A stretch of 64,000 bases of DNA. It comes from Gorsachius magnificus. Its lineage: Eukaryota > Chordata > Aves > Pelecaniformes > Ardeidae. The notes under the pieces are model-generated. The model worked only from the letters and a program-made list of their open reading frames with translations. It was not told the DNA's origin and ran no database searches. This document shows, piece after piece, positions 1 to 10,878 of this stretch. How positions within the stretch are numbered: the stretch's first letter is position 1; the number at the start of each line of letters is the position of its first letter. The DNA lies in NCBI GenBank assembly GCA_034008185.1, contig CM067084.1, forward strand, positions 17,946,885-18,010,884. The letters are read 5' to 3'. Both the position numbers and the translations under genes were made by a program.

Positions 1-522
1 AAGAATGCTGATAACACGCTGATGGTTTAGTTGTTGCTGAGCAGTGCTTACACCAGTCAAGGACCTTTTCAGCTTCCCCTGCTCTGCCAGGTGCACAAGA
101 AGCTGGGAGGGGGCACAACCAGGACAGCTGACCCCAACTGGCCAAAGGGCTGTGCCAGACCATAGGATGTCATGCTCAGCATATGAAAGGGAGGGGGTGG
201 TGGGAGAATTGGCATGGGGGCAGCGATCGCTGCTTGGGGACCGGCTGGGCATTGGCTGGTGGGTGGTGAGCAATTGCATTGTACATCACTTGCTTTGTGT
301 AGTAGTATTAGTAGTAGTACTACTACTATTACTACTATTTTACTGTATTTTATTTCAATTATTAAACTGTTGTTATCTCAACCCATGAGTTTTCTCACTT
401 TTACTCTTCCAATTCTCTCCCCCATCTGACTGGGGCGGGGGGAGGAGAGGGTCACAGGGGGAGTGAGCAAGGAGCAAGTGGCTGTGTGGTGCTTAGTTGC
501 TGGCTGGGGTTAAACCACGACA
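1..522 (+). mobile_element. Class III (ERVL-like) ERV 5' LTR, left end cut by window
   Basis: The segment ends in GGGGTTAAACCACGACA (terminal CA at 521-522), the 3' end typical of a widespread avian class III LTR family. A primer binding site follows eight bases later. Internally it shares blocks with the solo LTR at 8180-8770, which lies in the opposite orientation; shared landmarks include ATGTCATGCTCAGCATAT and CCCATGAGTTTTCTCACTTT. A near-perfect AGT/ACT triplet palindrome sits at 301-336. The 5' TG end is not visible, so the LTR probably starts before base 1. Family assignment comes from pattern recognition and was not checked against a repeat library. Confidence 0.8.
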
Positions 523-530
523 GTCCTTTT

Positions 531-548
531 TGGTGCTCAGCGTGGGGC
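531..548 (+). promoter_or_regulatory. ERV primer binding site, tRNA-Lys type
   Basis: The 18 bases TGGTGCTCAGCGTGGGGC begin eight bases after the LTR end. They differ at three positions from the TGGCGCCCAACGTGGGGC site that foamy viruses use with tRNA-Lys1,2. Position and sequence together support a reverse-transcription primer site of a class III element. The three substitutions are consistent with age. Confidence 0.7.
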
Positions 549-1350
549 ATGAAGGGTTTGAGATAACAACAGATTAACCAGAGTGTATTGAGGAATTTAC
601 ATCTGTTAACAGTTGCTGGTCACAATATCGAGTCATCTGTTCTCAATATTAGTTTATCTGCTCTGCACCATGCTCTTTTTTTTGCTGTACATATTAAAGA
701 TTGGTGTTGGATTTTGCAGTTGCTGTGCTCTGCAGTGATTAGTGATGGATTTTTGCCTGGGAGATTCGTTATTAAAACACTGGCCTTGAGCTTAATCTGG
801 TGCTTCGGTTTTGTACCGAAGCCATTACTGTACGTCAGGTACCACCTCATTAGCAATTACACCTCTTCCTCCGAGAGGTTTTTGATGGAGGAAATACAGA
901 ATGGCACCTTTGTGACCTTCTTCTATGATGTTTCCTCCTTCATCACAATAACTTTTCAGTATCTTGAACATCCTTGGGTAGTTAAGATACTTCCATTGGT
1001 ATTTCTTGGGAATATTGTTTCAGTTTTGCCTAAGGTTAATAAGCAATTTAAGAATATCATTCAGAGACCTGCCCCAGGGCTGGATAGTTACAAGTGGCAG
1101 GGTAGGTGGGAGCATGGGCAAGTGCCTAGGACAGTATCCTCGAGGGTGCTGAGCAGGGCTGGATAGGCTGGGGCCAGGCCCCAGCACATTGCAGTGACTT
1201 CTGTCTCTCTGGAGTTGCCAGGGTGACAGACTACTTTTTTCCAGATACTTTACCAGTTTTTTGGGATTCTGCACTTGTTCAGGGGTGAAGCTCCAAGGCA
1301 CTGGAGGTGCCTGCTGCTATACCTGGGAACCACAATAGGAAGGCATCTAT
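549..1350 (+). mobile_element. Class III ERV internal (leader) remnant
   Basis: The sequence downstream of the primer binding site belongs to the same provirus. It has no homologous counterpart elsewhere in the window, and I see no recognisable gag, protease or reverse transcriptase frame after it. The right edge is uncertain: nothing LTR-like closes the element, so it appears truncated in its leader or early gag region. From about 1350 to 2690 I see only non-coding, AT-leaning DNA. Confidence 0.5.
588..1166 (+). CDS. Unrecognised 192-codon ORF in ERV leader
   Basis: This open frame begins 39 bases after the ERV primer binding site, where a leader or gag would be expected. I do not recognise the product, and it has no gag-like zinc knuckle or major homology region that I can see. 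It is rich in hydrophobic and aromatic residues, with several stretches that could be membrane segments (roughly residues 20-50, 62-85, 108-122 and 130-145). The nominal start, MRNLHLLTVAGHNIESS, has no strong Kozak context. It could be a genuine accessory or leader ORF of this ERV family, or a chance open frame in AT-rich leader. Interruption-free length in a decayed element is the only argument for coding. Confidence 0.3.
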   Translation: MRNLHLLTVAGHNIESSVLNISLSALHHALFFAVHIKDWCWILQLLCSAVISDGFLPGRFVIKTLALSLIWCFGFVPKPLLYVRYHLISNYTSSSERFLMEEIQNGTFVTFFYDVSSFITITFQYLEHPWVVKILPLVFLGNIVSVLPKVNKQFKNIIQRPAPGLDSYKWQGRWEHGQVPRTVSSRVLSRAG

Positions 1351-2694
1351 AATACGCAGTCAAAGTCTAAGTAAGTAGCTGAAATGCTGAATATGCTTTA
1401 AATGCTTTACTAGTCACTTAGACAAATTCCAAATAGGTTATATTTGGTAAAATGCTAGTTTTATCCCTGACAATCTCAGCATTTGGATAAATTTTTAATT
1501 GCCTGATTCTTCTTTTAAAACATGTGCTCTCAAATGCTGAGATGAGTAGATTTACACATATGGAGAATTTTTTTTTAAAGACCCTTCAATGGCAATGGAA
1601 AGCACCTTTATTTTTAGAGGAGTACTGACCACTTGGTTTGAGACCCAGATCTCTTTACATTATATCTGAAATCTTCCCTCTAGAAACTTCCCTCTCTACA
1701 GGTAATGGGAGAGACAGGCAACACAAAAACCCACAGTGAAGAGGGGAGGAAAGACAATTCTGTATCGTATGTGGAGGGAGAGAGGGTTAAAAAAGAGCAA
1801 GCCATTGGAATTACATCGTGACACATCACATGATAGAAAGCAGATGACAACTTTTGGGGCGCTACATTTGGAAGATGGAAATGGATCTGCTCTACTCTCA
1901 CTGAAATCCCATGGTGGAGGCTGGTAACGAATCTGTTGAGGAGCACTGCAACTTGGGGAGCAGCCAGCACATCTCTTGGCAGATCTCAGAGCATTAGAAA
2001 TTCAAAGGCAGCCTAAAAATACTCAGACAAAAAACCTGAATACCCATAACCTTGTCTTACACAGAGAGACAGAGGAACGGAGAAGTTCTTTCTGAATCTG
2101 GCTGGACACTTTTTCCTCTTTCCCAGTTCCTAAGCACACGTAGCACAGTCACAGACAGAGAGAGGTAACAGTTTCATCAACTTTTTCTCTTCTTGAAGAA
2201 AACTGACAGTGAAAAACAAGGAGTAAGCTTATCCCACCTTTACAGTCTGAAGGCAACTGGACGTAATACCACGTGGCAGCTAAAATTCTAATTGCATGTT
2301 GGTACTTTTAAAAATTGAGTGGGTTTGCACAGTTTGCTGGCTCTTGCTTTACAAAATTTCTTTTTCTCATAAGCTAAGTGAGCTAGCGGCAGCAGTGGCA
2401 GACTAAAAACTCTGAACTGCAGCACGTTCAAGCAGCTAGCAGGCAGGATCTTATGGGAGGGTGCTCAGAGGGGCAAAGGGCCACAGAGAGCTAGTCTGCC
2501 TCCAAGGCCAGCCTCACAAAAGCGCAAAGGCAGGCCATCCCAAACTGCGAGGAAGCGGGCGTACGTAGCAGGCAGCCAGACTGGCTGAACAGGAAACTCC
2601 TAAGTGAGTTCAGATGTGAAAAGGAAGTGTATGGGGCTGGACATGGGGATGGGCTACGCGGTGGCAATAGAAGTGTTGTGGTTTGGAGCTGGGT

Positions 2695-2878
2695 GTTACA
2701 TGCGGATACATGCTGCCCAGAGAGGCTGTGGGGGCCCTGACCTTGAAAACTTAAAAAACTTGAATGCATGAGACCCTAAGCAACTTGAACTTTGAAACCG
2801 GACCTGCTTTGAGCAGGAAGCTGAAGCAGATGACCTCTTGCAGTCCTTTCCAACCTAAATTACTCAATGACTATATCC
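2695..2878 (+). mobile_element. CR1 LINE 3'-end fragment
   Basis: The segment contains GCCCAGAGAGGCTGTGG, then a block reading GACCTGCTTTGAGCAGGA and TGCAGTCCTTTCCAACCTAAA. These match in order the last coding part and 3' UTR of avian CR1, with an internal loss between them. It is a 5'-truncated and decayed copy in the same orientation as the larger CR1 that starts about 200 bases downstream. Confidence 0.75.
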
Positions 2879-3059
2879 TTCGTGATATCAAGAGTTGCAG
2901 AGGCCAGCCTAGACCAGCTTGCCCAGGGCACTGTCCATCTGAGTTTTTACTGCCTCCACAGAAACGATACTCACGGGTTTTAACTCAGACATATGAATTG
3001 AACCTAATTTAAACTTAATCCTTGCTGTTTCGTTTCTGGCAGGCTTTCTTTTCAAATCA

Positions 3060-4700
3060 TGTGAAGTTTATGTTGGGAACCTGTCTCCTCACCCCACCCG
3101 AGTTGATGGATGGCATGAGGGGGACCGGGAGGGCAAAACCCTTCCTGCTGTAGGAGAAGATCAGGTTCGTGACCACCTGAGGAACCTGAACGCACATAAG
3201 TCCATGGGACCTGATGAGATGCATCCCAGAGTCCTGAGGGAATTGGCCGATGTAGTCGCCAAGCCACTCTCCATGATATTTGAAAAGTCATGGCAGTCAG
3301 GTGAAGTCCCTGGTGACTGGAAAAAGGGAAACATTGTGCCCATTTTCAAAAAGGGTAGAAAGGAAGACCCTGGGAACTACCGACCTGTCAGCCTCACCTC
3401 TGTGCCTGGGAAGATCATGGAACAGATCCTCCTAGAAGCTATGCTAAGGCACATGGAGGCCAGGGAGATAATTTGAGATAGCCAGCATGGCTTCACCAAG
3501 GGCAAGTCCTGCCTGACGAACCTAGTGACTTTCTATGATGGTGTGACAGCATCAGTGGACAAGGGAAAACCAATGGATGTCATCTATCTGGACTTCTGCA
3601 AAGCCTTTGACACGGTCCCCCACAACATCCTTCTCTCTAAATTGGAGAGCTATGGATTTGACGGGTGGACTGTTGGGTGGATAAGGAACTGGCTGGATGG
3701 CCGCATCCAGAGGGTAGTGGTCAATGGCTCGATGTCTGGATAGAGACCGGTGACGAGTGGTGTCCCTCAGGGGTCTGTACTGGGACCGGTGCTGTTTAAT
3801 ATATTCATCAATGACTTAGACAGCGAGATCGAATGCACCCTCAGCAAGTTTGCGGACGACACCAAACTGAGTGGTGCGGTTGACACACCAGAAGGACGGG
3901 ATGTCATCCAGAGAGACCTGGACAGGCTGGAGAGGTGGGCCTGTGTGAACCTCATGAGGTTCAACAAGGCCAAGTGCAAGGTCATGCACCTGGGTCGGGG
4001 TAACCCCCAGTATCAGTACAGGCTGGGGGAAGAAAGGATCGAGAGCAGCCCTGCCGAGAGGGACTTGGGCGTGCTGGTGGATGAAAAGCTGGACATGAGC
4101 CTGGGGCTGCATCAGGAGAAGCGTGGCAGCAGGTCAAGGGAGGGGATTCTGCCCCTCTACTCTGCTCTGGTGAGACCTCACCTGGAGTACTGCGTCCAGC
4201 TCTGGAGCCCTCAGCACAAGAAGGACATGGAACTGTTGGAGCGGGTCCAGAGGAGGGCTACTAAAATGATCCGAGGGCTGGAGCACCTCTCTTATGAGGA
4301 CAGGCTGAGAGAGTTGGGCTTGTTCAGCCTGGAGAAGAGAAGGCTGCGGGGAGACCTGATTACGGCCTTTCAGTACCTAAAGGGGGCCTCTAGGAAAGAT
4401 GGGGATAATCTTTTTAGTAGGGCCAGCTGTGACAGGACAAGGGGTAATGGTTTTAAACTGAAGCAGGGTAGGTTTAGACTGGATATAAGGAGGAAATTCT
4501 TTACAACGAGGGTGGTGAAACACTGGAACGGGTTGCCCAGAGAGGTGGTGGAGGCCCCATCCCTGGAAACATTCAAGGCCAGGTTGGATGGGGCTCTGAG
4601 CAACCTGATCTAGTTAGTGGTGTCCCTGCTCCCTGCAGGGGGGTTGGACTGGATGACCTCTAGGGGTCCCTTCCAACCCAAAACATTCTATGATTCTATG
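3060..4700 (+). mobile_element. CR1 LINE, 5'-truncated, with 3' tail
   Basis: This is a non-LTR retrotransposon remnant covering the C-terminal half of ORF2 plus the 3' UTR. It ends at 4686-4700 with the CR1 hallmark ATTCTATGATTCTAT. One reading frame runs from about 3110 to 4613, broken only by TGA at 3474-3476 and TAG at 3741-3743. Reverse-transcriptase landmarks are visible: [38 protein letters not shown] and the catalytic FADD box (3849-3860). A frame-preserving deletion lies near 4115-4135. Few frame lesions over 1.5 kb suggest a relatively young but dead copy. Confidence 0.95.
3204..4613 (+). pseudogene. CR1 ORF2 reverse transcriptase, inactivated
   Basis: In CR1 this protein performs target-primed reverse transcription. 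Here only the fingers/palm region onward remains and the endonuclease domain is missing entirely. Fingers-region residues ([17 protein letters not shown]) open the fragment, and [14 protein letters not shown] follows. The palm block ([11 protein letters not shown]) comes after the first stop codon, the second stop precedes [12 protein letters not shown], and FADDTKLSG supplies the YXDD-equivalent active site. The C-terminal part carries [10 protein letters not shown] and [10 protein letters not shown]. About 13 codons are lost near 4120 relative to the CR1 at 11.4-11.6 kb. Both the stops and the missing N-terminus make it non-functional. Confidence 0.9.
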
Positions 4701-7700
4701 TGCCACTATGTAAGTTTCATTCTTGGAGGGGATGTCAGTTTTCAAAGCAGAATCTGTATTGTCATGAGGATTTTAAAGATGGAATCAATTAGCAGACTGA
4801 TTTAATGTAGGCTAAAATTGTTTTTTTCTAAAGAAACACAGACCAGAGGCTACCTTTTAATTGTTCCTTTTTATGTGTATAGGGAGCTTATAAAAGTATA
4901 ATGTGATATTTTGAAATGAGAGGTACTTCGGGATATCATTAAAAGTTGTCTAATTTTGAACACTGGTAGTTATAAAAAAAAGAGATTTACAAATATTTTC
5001 TGATATCCAGTCTCATCAGGGGAAAAAAATAAAAACCCTGTGTGTTAGCATAATTGAAAATATATTATATATTCACTGATTCTTTATTAAAAGTTATTCA
5101 AATGTTCTAAAAATAGTTATAGCAGGGAAGTGGACTAGATGACTTCTCGATGGCACTTCCTGTAAAATGTTTTTTTAATTTCTTTGTCAGGATATCACAT
5201 TATTACAGACCTGAGCCCAGGGTTGAGAAGTCTTTCCGCATAAGCCCATGCCTATTGAAATGCACTCAGATACCTTTAGTTAGAACATCATATTTAGCTG
5301 AAAGAGATCCAAAAAAGAAGGGCTAGGTGCAGAAATAAAGGTTTACATGTTCTGGTAGTGCAGCTGGTCTGGTTCAGATGACAATGCCATGGCTGGTTTT
5401 TTCCCCCTCTTTTCTTTTTGAGTACACTTCCAGTAGAATGGCAAGGGTATTTATCAGTTTCAGAAGGACCTCTCTTTTTCAGCTTAAGTTTGTATCTTAA
5501 AAGGATACAAGATCAAAATAGATGTTATCATTTAGTTGCATTTAACCTCACTGTCTGAATTTCTAAATATTGCAAATTGCAGTCTTGCTTAAAGAAAGGA
5601 GCAAAAATTGAAAAAGGGTTTGGGATTCAGCTGTAGAAAATAACCATAAGTATCCACACATTTTAAGAGGCTTGAATCTCAGTATCATGAGTGTGACTGT
5701 TTTGGGGGACTGGATATAGCATTATTCTAGTGATAAGTCTTATTTTCTGCTTTTTGAAAATGAATTTCCCACTAAGATTATGACTGCCGGATTTCCTTGT
5801 TACCCTCAAATATTTTGGAGGGTCCTGTCATCTTAACACAAGGTGTAAAAGGGATGATTTGGCCCTAGGACCACATATGCGCCAGTTACTGCGACACTTC
5901 AGGCGGCTGGTAGTCTGAAGATCACAATTTGAAAACCCTTATGTGAGCAAATAACCATGTTCTTCACTTAGGAAATTAATTTAACTAGCTACATTGTAAA
6001 ATTATACTGCAAGCCATTCATGATCCTCAAGATGAAACATGTTACTCTTCAAATAATACTTTACAGTGAAATATTTATTCCTTGAAGGGAATAAAAAAAT
6101 CACAGAAATATCTTAATTTAACTGTGGTGGCTGACCTTTCATATTTTTAATACACCCACCTAGTACAACTGATGATTGGGTAAATAGACATTCAGCCATG
6201 TGCCTTTTAGACAAAACCCTTTAAAGTCACATTTTCTTAATTTCAAGTGGGTTGGATAAAATGCACCAGGAAAGTCAGATTTTTCTGCCAGCTACAGCAC
6301 AGTGGAACTCTTCTTGCATAATGAAGTGTTAACTAAGTCATGCTTTTGCAGAATGATTTAAAGTGTGACTCCAGCACCAAGAGACCGTAAAAAAAGCAGG
6401 GCTCCATGGTTCCTCAGTAATTTCAGCATAAGATATGCTGAGTTTGCAAGGAAAAAAGGTGGGAATGTTTGGTTTAGGAATTTTTCCCCTCCTAATTTCC
6501 AGTCCCCCAAACTCCTCCTTTGGGCTTTTTACATCTCACGTTGGAATGAATTATCATCAGACTAAATGGCATGATTAACTATAGCTGAATTGTCAGTAGA
6601 GGGAGAGAGACTTTAACTTGCACCATAGGCAAATTTGGTAGGAAATAACTGATAAAGAAAATGCTCTATCACCTCATTGGGGCACTTTTACAAACCAATC
6701 TTTTATAGAAGAACCAGAGCTTTAAGAAAAGCATAATAATGAGATAAAACAAGCTTGTATAAAAAGATGCATGATATCCCATGGAAAACTTACTATTTCA
6801 GGAAAACTTACTACAGTCAGAAAATTACCAGGTTTATGGATAAATTCCAGAATGTTCTACAAAACACCAGAAAAAAAAAAAAATCAGATAATTGAGAAAC
6901 ACGCAGATAAATAAAATCTTGATAATCAATTATTTGCTTAGCCAAAAAAAGAAAAAATAGTAGAGAGAACAGATTTTTTGCAATGCAAATACTTTACACG
7001 GAAATGTCCCAAGCTTACCTAACACGTAAATCTGAGTAATCCACTGAAGTGTAATCTAAAAGGGCAGAAGATCATAGAGCGCAGGCCCTGTCTGTCTCCT
7101 CACCTTCTGTTTAATTTGCAGAAGTAAAAAATGAAGAGGCAGCATATCATATCTGGCCTCTGTTCCCTACAGAGACCGGATTTAACTGTACTTAGAGCGA
7201 GAGACCATGAGCTTTCTGCTCTTTAAAAACCTCCGGCCATAGTGCTCTCGGTCTCCTGGCTCTGCCTGTGCAGAACCTCTCCCATCCACCCCCAGAGCAG
7301 CAGCAGCAGAGGAGGATGTGAGTGGTGATTTTCTGGGAGGAGGGCGGATAGGGCCCACTGGCACCCCCCTTCCCTGCCCACTCCCCACTGCTGGGGCAGG
7401 GGAGAGACACGGCAAAAGGCTGTGACTACAGCAAGTAAGGCAGGAGGCGAGAGGGGCTGGAAATGCAGCGCACTACCCTGTTGTTATGAGTGCTGGGAAG
7501 TGATCCGTGCTAGCAGCAGGTTTTTATCTTCGTAATTTATGTGTTATGCCATCATGTTTTGCTACAGTGGGATTCAAACTATTCAAAGTATTTTTAATTA
7601 ACGAGGACCCACAAAGGAAGAAAGCTGTGTTCGTACATGGAAACAGGACAACACGGAGGTTTTCATGTGAACCAGGGTTCTAAGGAAAATATTGTCAATG

Positions 7701-8174
7701 AGGCTTATGGCTGCCTACATCTAGGCTTACACTGTGGTGTAAACACTAGCTAAATAATGTGAATTTGAAGCCAAATCAAAAGCAGAACATTAAATAGGCT
7801 ATAGTGGTGCTATGAAAAAGCATATACTCACCAAGAATGAGCACTGCCTGGCAAAGCAATCAGACCCTGATTTTTTTCTGCCTAAATTACACCTGAACCA
7901 TTGACTAATGTTACTCCAAATGAAATTTATGTTTGATTAATCTATTCCTTGATATCTGTTTTTTGTAGGCAACAGAACAAACCTAAATATTTTTCCTAAA
8001 TTAGAGGCTTTTATGTATAAAGTTAACTTCAGTGAATTTATATGGAAGCAGGCTGTCAGGCTCTAGCGTGCTGTGCAGAGATAGAGTTGGGTTTGCTTTT
8101 CTGCTGTGCAAGTTATTTCTGTAGATTTACCTTGTCTGTAAGACTTGCAAAACTGGAAGTGCAAAAATAGTTGT
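4701..8174. other. Gene-free AT-rich interval
   Basis: Apart from the CR1 relic near 5140, I see no exon, RNA gene or clear repeat here. A somewhat GC-richer patch at about 7180-7460 contains a CAG/CAGAGG stretch and a GATGTGAGT splice-donor-like sequence near 7316. I could not connect it to any protein, so it is not called. Confidence 0.6.
5118..5162 (+). mobile_element. Short CR1 3' UTR relic
   Basis: The bases GCAGGGAAGTGGACTAGATG followed by ACTTCTCGATGGCACTTCC match the CR1 3' UTR consensus block that lies just before the terminal octamer repeats. No coding part or tail repeats remain. The copy is old and very short. Confidence 0.55.
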
Positions 8175-8775
8175 AGGAGTGTTGTGGTTTAACCCCAGCC
8201 AGCAACCAAACCTCACACAGCTGCTCACTCACTCCCCCTCCGGTGGGATGGAGGAGAGAATCGGAAGGGTAAAAGTGAGAAAACTCATGGGTTGAGATAA
8301 AGACAGTTTAAGAGGTAAACAGCCACACACACAAGCAAAAAAAACCCAAGGAATTCCTTCACTACTTCCCACTGGCAGGCGGGTACTCAGCCATCTCCAG
8401 GAAAGCAGGGCTCCATCACACGTAACGGTTACTTGGGAAGACAAACGCCATCGCTCTGAACATCCACCCGACTCCTTCCTGCTTCCCCCAGTTTTATATG
8501 CTGAGCATGACATCATATGGTGTGGGATATCCCTTGGGTCAGTTGGGGTCAGCTGTCCCAGCTGTGCCCCATCCCAGTTTCTTGTGCACCCCCAGTCTCA
8601 TTGCTGGTGGAGTGAGAAGCAGGAAAGGCCTTGACTCTGTGTAAGCACTGCCCAGCAGTAATGAAACCATCCCTAAGTTATCAACACTGTTTTCAGCACA
8701 AACCCAAAACATAGCTTCATACTAGCTACAAGGAAGGTAAATTAACTGTGTCCTAGCCAAAACCAGCACAAGGAG
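8175..8775 (-). mobile_element. Solo LTR, class III ERV, with AGGAG target-site duplication
   Basis: The LTR runs from 8770 down to 8180 (591 bp) with TG...CA ends. On the minus strand it starts TGTGCTGGTTTTGGCTAGGA and ends GGTTAAACCACAACA. It is flanked on both sides by the same five bases, AGGAG (8175-8179 and 8771-8775), a perfect target-site duplication. No internal retroviral sequence is present, so the provirus was removed by LTR-LTR recombination. It shares blocks with the LTR at 1-522 and with the fragment near 58.3 kb. Confidence 0.93.
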
Positions 8776-10340
8776 TTATCTGAGAAGGGGAGAAAGGAAT
8801 TTAAAACAAGAGCTTGTGTTTTACTTTGCTCGTAAGGTAGAAGCAAAGCGAAATTTGGGGATAGTGTGTATTACGTATACTTTATGACAACTAAATAAGA
8901 GGGAAAATTGCTTTTTTACATCTAGAAAGAATAATTTTCCTGAGTTAGACACTAAAATGCTGATAATTCCTTCCTCAAACATGAGTATATACATAAGTTA
9001 TACAAGAATACTTATTTTGTTGTGCAGTATATTCATAAACATTAGACAGAAAAAAAAAATCTCAGTTACAGAAAGCAACAAAAGCTAGTGAGTTCTCTTG
9101 AGTTTTCCTCTTATTAAAATAAATCATTAGTCTTGCTTGGATTCTTAAAAATAATTTATGTCCAGAAGTTGAACATGTTTAAATAAATTGACTGCATACA
9201 TCTTCCAAAGAAAGGCAGGCCCATCACTACAGTCAGATTTTTGGAGAAAGTTTCTTGGTTTCATTCTGGTGCGTTAAAAAGTATATGTTGAATAAAGCAT
9301 AGTTTCTATTGATACTTTGTAATAGTTTGTATGGTCTGTGTAAAAAGAAATTGTAGGTTTCTATAGAAGACTCTGTTTTGGTAGGAACTGCTAGCTTTCA
9401 CTGGTGGTTTTTAAAAAAAAAAAAAGGTACCTCAAGGTTAATTTTCTTAGGAACACCTTAAAAAAAATAAACCTTTGACACACGTAGCAAGAAGAAAGTG
9501 TTATTAAAAGGATGATCATTTAAACAGAACTAATAGAAATCCATTTTGCTTAGACTGGAAACCTGAAAGGACAAGACTGAACAAGACTCTCATGCCCCTT
9601 TTTTTTTCCAAAACCAAACAGTCATACCCTGAAGTGTTGACTGAGCTCTATGCTGTCAGCTCTCCTTGACTTTACAAGTGCCCTTTGCTTCGTCTGTGCT
9701 GTGTGGTAAGCACAGTGACTTCTCCTTTCTTCTAACCTGCAGAAAGATCCTTGGGACTGATTTGATTTAGGGAAGCTGAGAACAGATCGGTTTCTGGTGC
9801 TTTCATTGTCCTTATATGATGTAGCAGTTAGTAGAAAAGGGTACGACAGAACCCCTTCATGTTGAGGAAACTGATTGCAAAGGCCAATGATCTTGGGTGA
9901 GAGAGACAAAAATCTCAAAATGGTTAAGCAGTTTAATGGGAAATGGAGAAAGCCAGAGGAGGAGACAGGAGATGTTGCTTCCTCTACGTTACTAAAGATT
10001 TACAGGGAGCTACACAAAACGTCCTGGCTTCTGAATTACGAAACCACATTTATTCCTAGGTGGGGGTTGCAACCCCTTGTAAGGAGGCAAATACTCCCTT
10101 TTCCCACAATGCCTTCCTACTACAAATGGAGATGCTAGACCTTAAAGTGAGAACTTCTTTCCACATATCTTTCAAATCCAGTTCTAGTACAGACAGACAT
10201 GTCTTTCAGAAACAGTTCTGGCCATAGGAAAGTGTTTCATTTTACAAAGTGAATATAAAAACCACATTGCACAGCTCACCTCCTCTTCTTCTGTCTCCTG
10301 CCAGTTGCCAGGCATCTCCCTCAGGGTTCAGTCTGATGGG
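8776..10340. other. No gene seen
   Basis: The interval is AT-rich with short poly(A)/poly(T) runs (for example at 9412-9425 and 9599-9609). I recognise no exon, CR1 or LTR in it. Confidence 0.55.
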
Positions 10341-10348
10341 CCAGTGGA

Positions 10349-10416
10349 CAGGAATGCCTCTGCTTCTTATGGTCACTGGTGAAACCACCTTGCTTGGGGC
10401 AGTAGCAAAATCTAAT
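10349..10416 (+). repeat. Dispersed repeat of unknown family, copy 1
   Basis: This 68-bp block is closely similar to 15921-15989. Both start CAGGAAT, share CTGCTTCTT, and then share CCACCTTGCTTGGGGCAG, followed by AGCAAA and TCTAATG. It lies directly before a short CR1 fragment. I cannot assign a repeat family. Confidence 0.6.
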
Positions 10417-10424
10417 GAGTCTTC

Positions 10425-10475
10425 CCCTCTACTCAGTGCTGGTGAGGCCACACCTGGAGAACTGTGGCTCAGCTT
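10425..10475 (+). mobile_element. Short CR1 ORF2 fragment
   Basis: CCTCTACTCAGTGCTGGTGA and GGCCACACCTGGAGAACTGT correspond to the conserved [13 protein letters not shown] region of CR1 ORF2. The fragment is about 50 bp, out of order with the CR1 pieces that follow it. It is therefore probably a separate insertion. Confidence 0.6.
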
Positions 10476-10749
10476 AGGCCAGCAGCAGGTCCCTCTTGCA
10501 GCCTGCTGGGACTGGCTCCATCTGCCATGGGGGAAGCTCCTGGTGTCTTCTTACATGCTACTCCTGCAGCACCACCACTACCAAAACCTTGACACATAAA
10601 CCCAATAAAGAAACACAGAAAGAGAATTTATAAAGCAAGAGTATACAAGAAATGTAGGCAAGAATTAAAAAATAGGGACACTGAACCACATTGAAAGGGA
10701 GACATTGAAAGAAAATTTTAAAAGTGATAGGCAACAAAACATAGCAGGA

Positions 10750-10878
10750 GGAATTAATCAATGATCTGGATCAGGGAATCAAGTGCACTCTCAGTAAGTT
10801 TGTGGATGACACTAAGCTGAGAAGAAACATCGATCTGCTCGAGGGGAGGAGGGCTCTGTAGAGGGACCTGGACAGGCC
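10750..10878 (+). mobile_element. CR1 ORF2 fragment, left part of a split element
   Basis: The translation contains the CR1 palm region (INDLD, CTLSKFVDDTKL) and then RDLDR, the same order as at about 3804-3930 in the larger CR1. The match stops after GACAGGCC at about 10878. The next piece of CR1 resumes at about 11333 at nearly the position where this one ends. A stop codon (TAG at 10859-10861) interrupts it. Confidence 0.75.
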
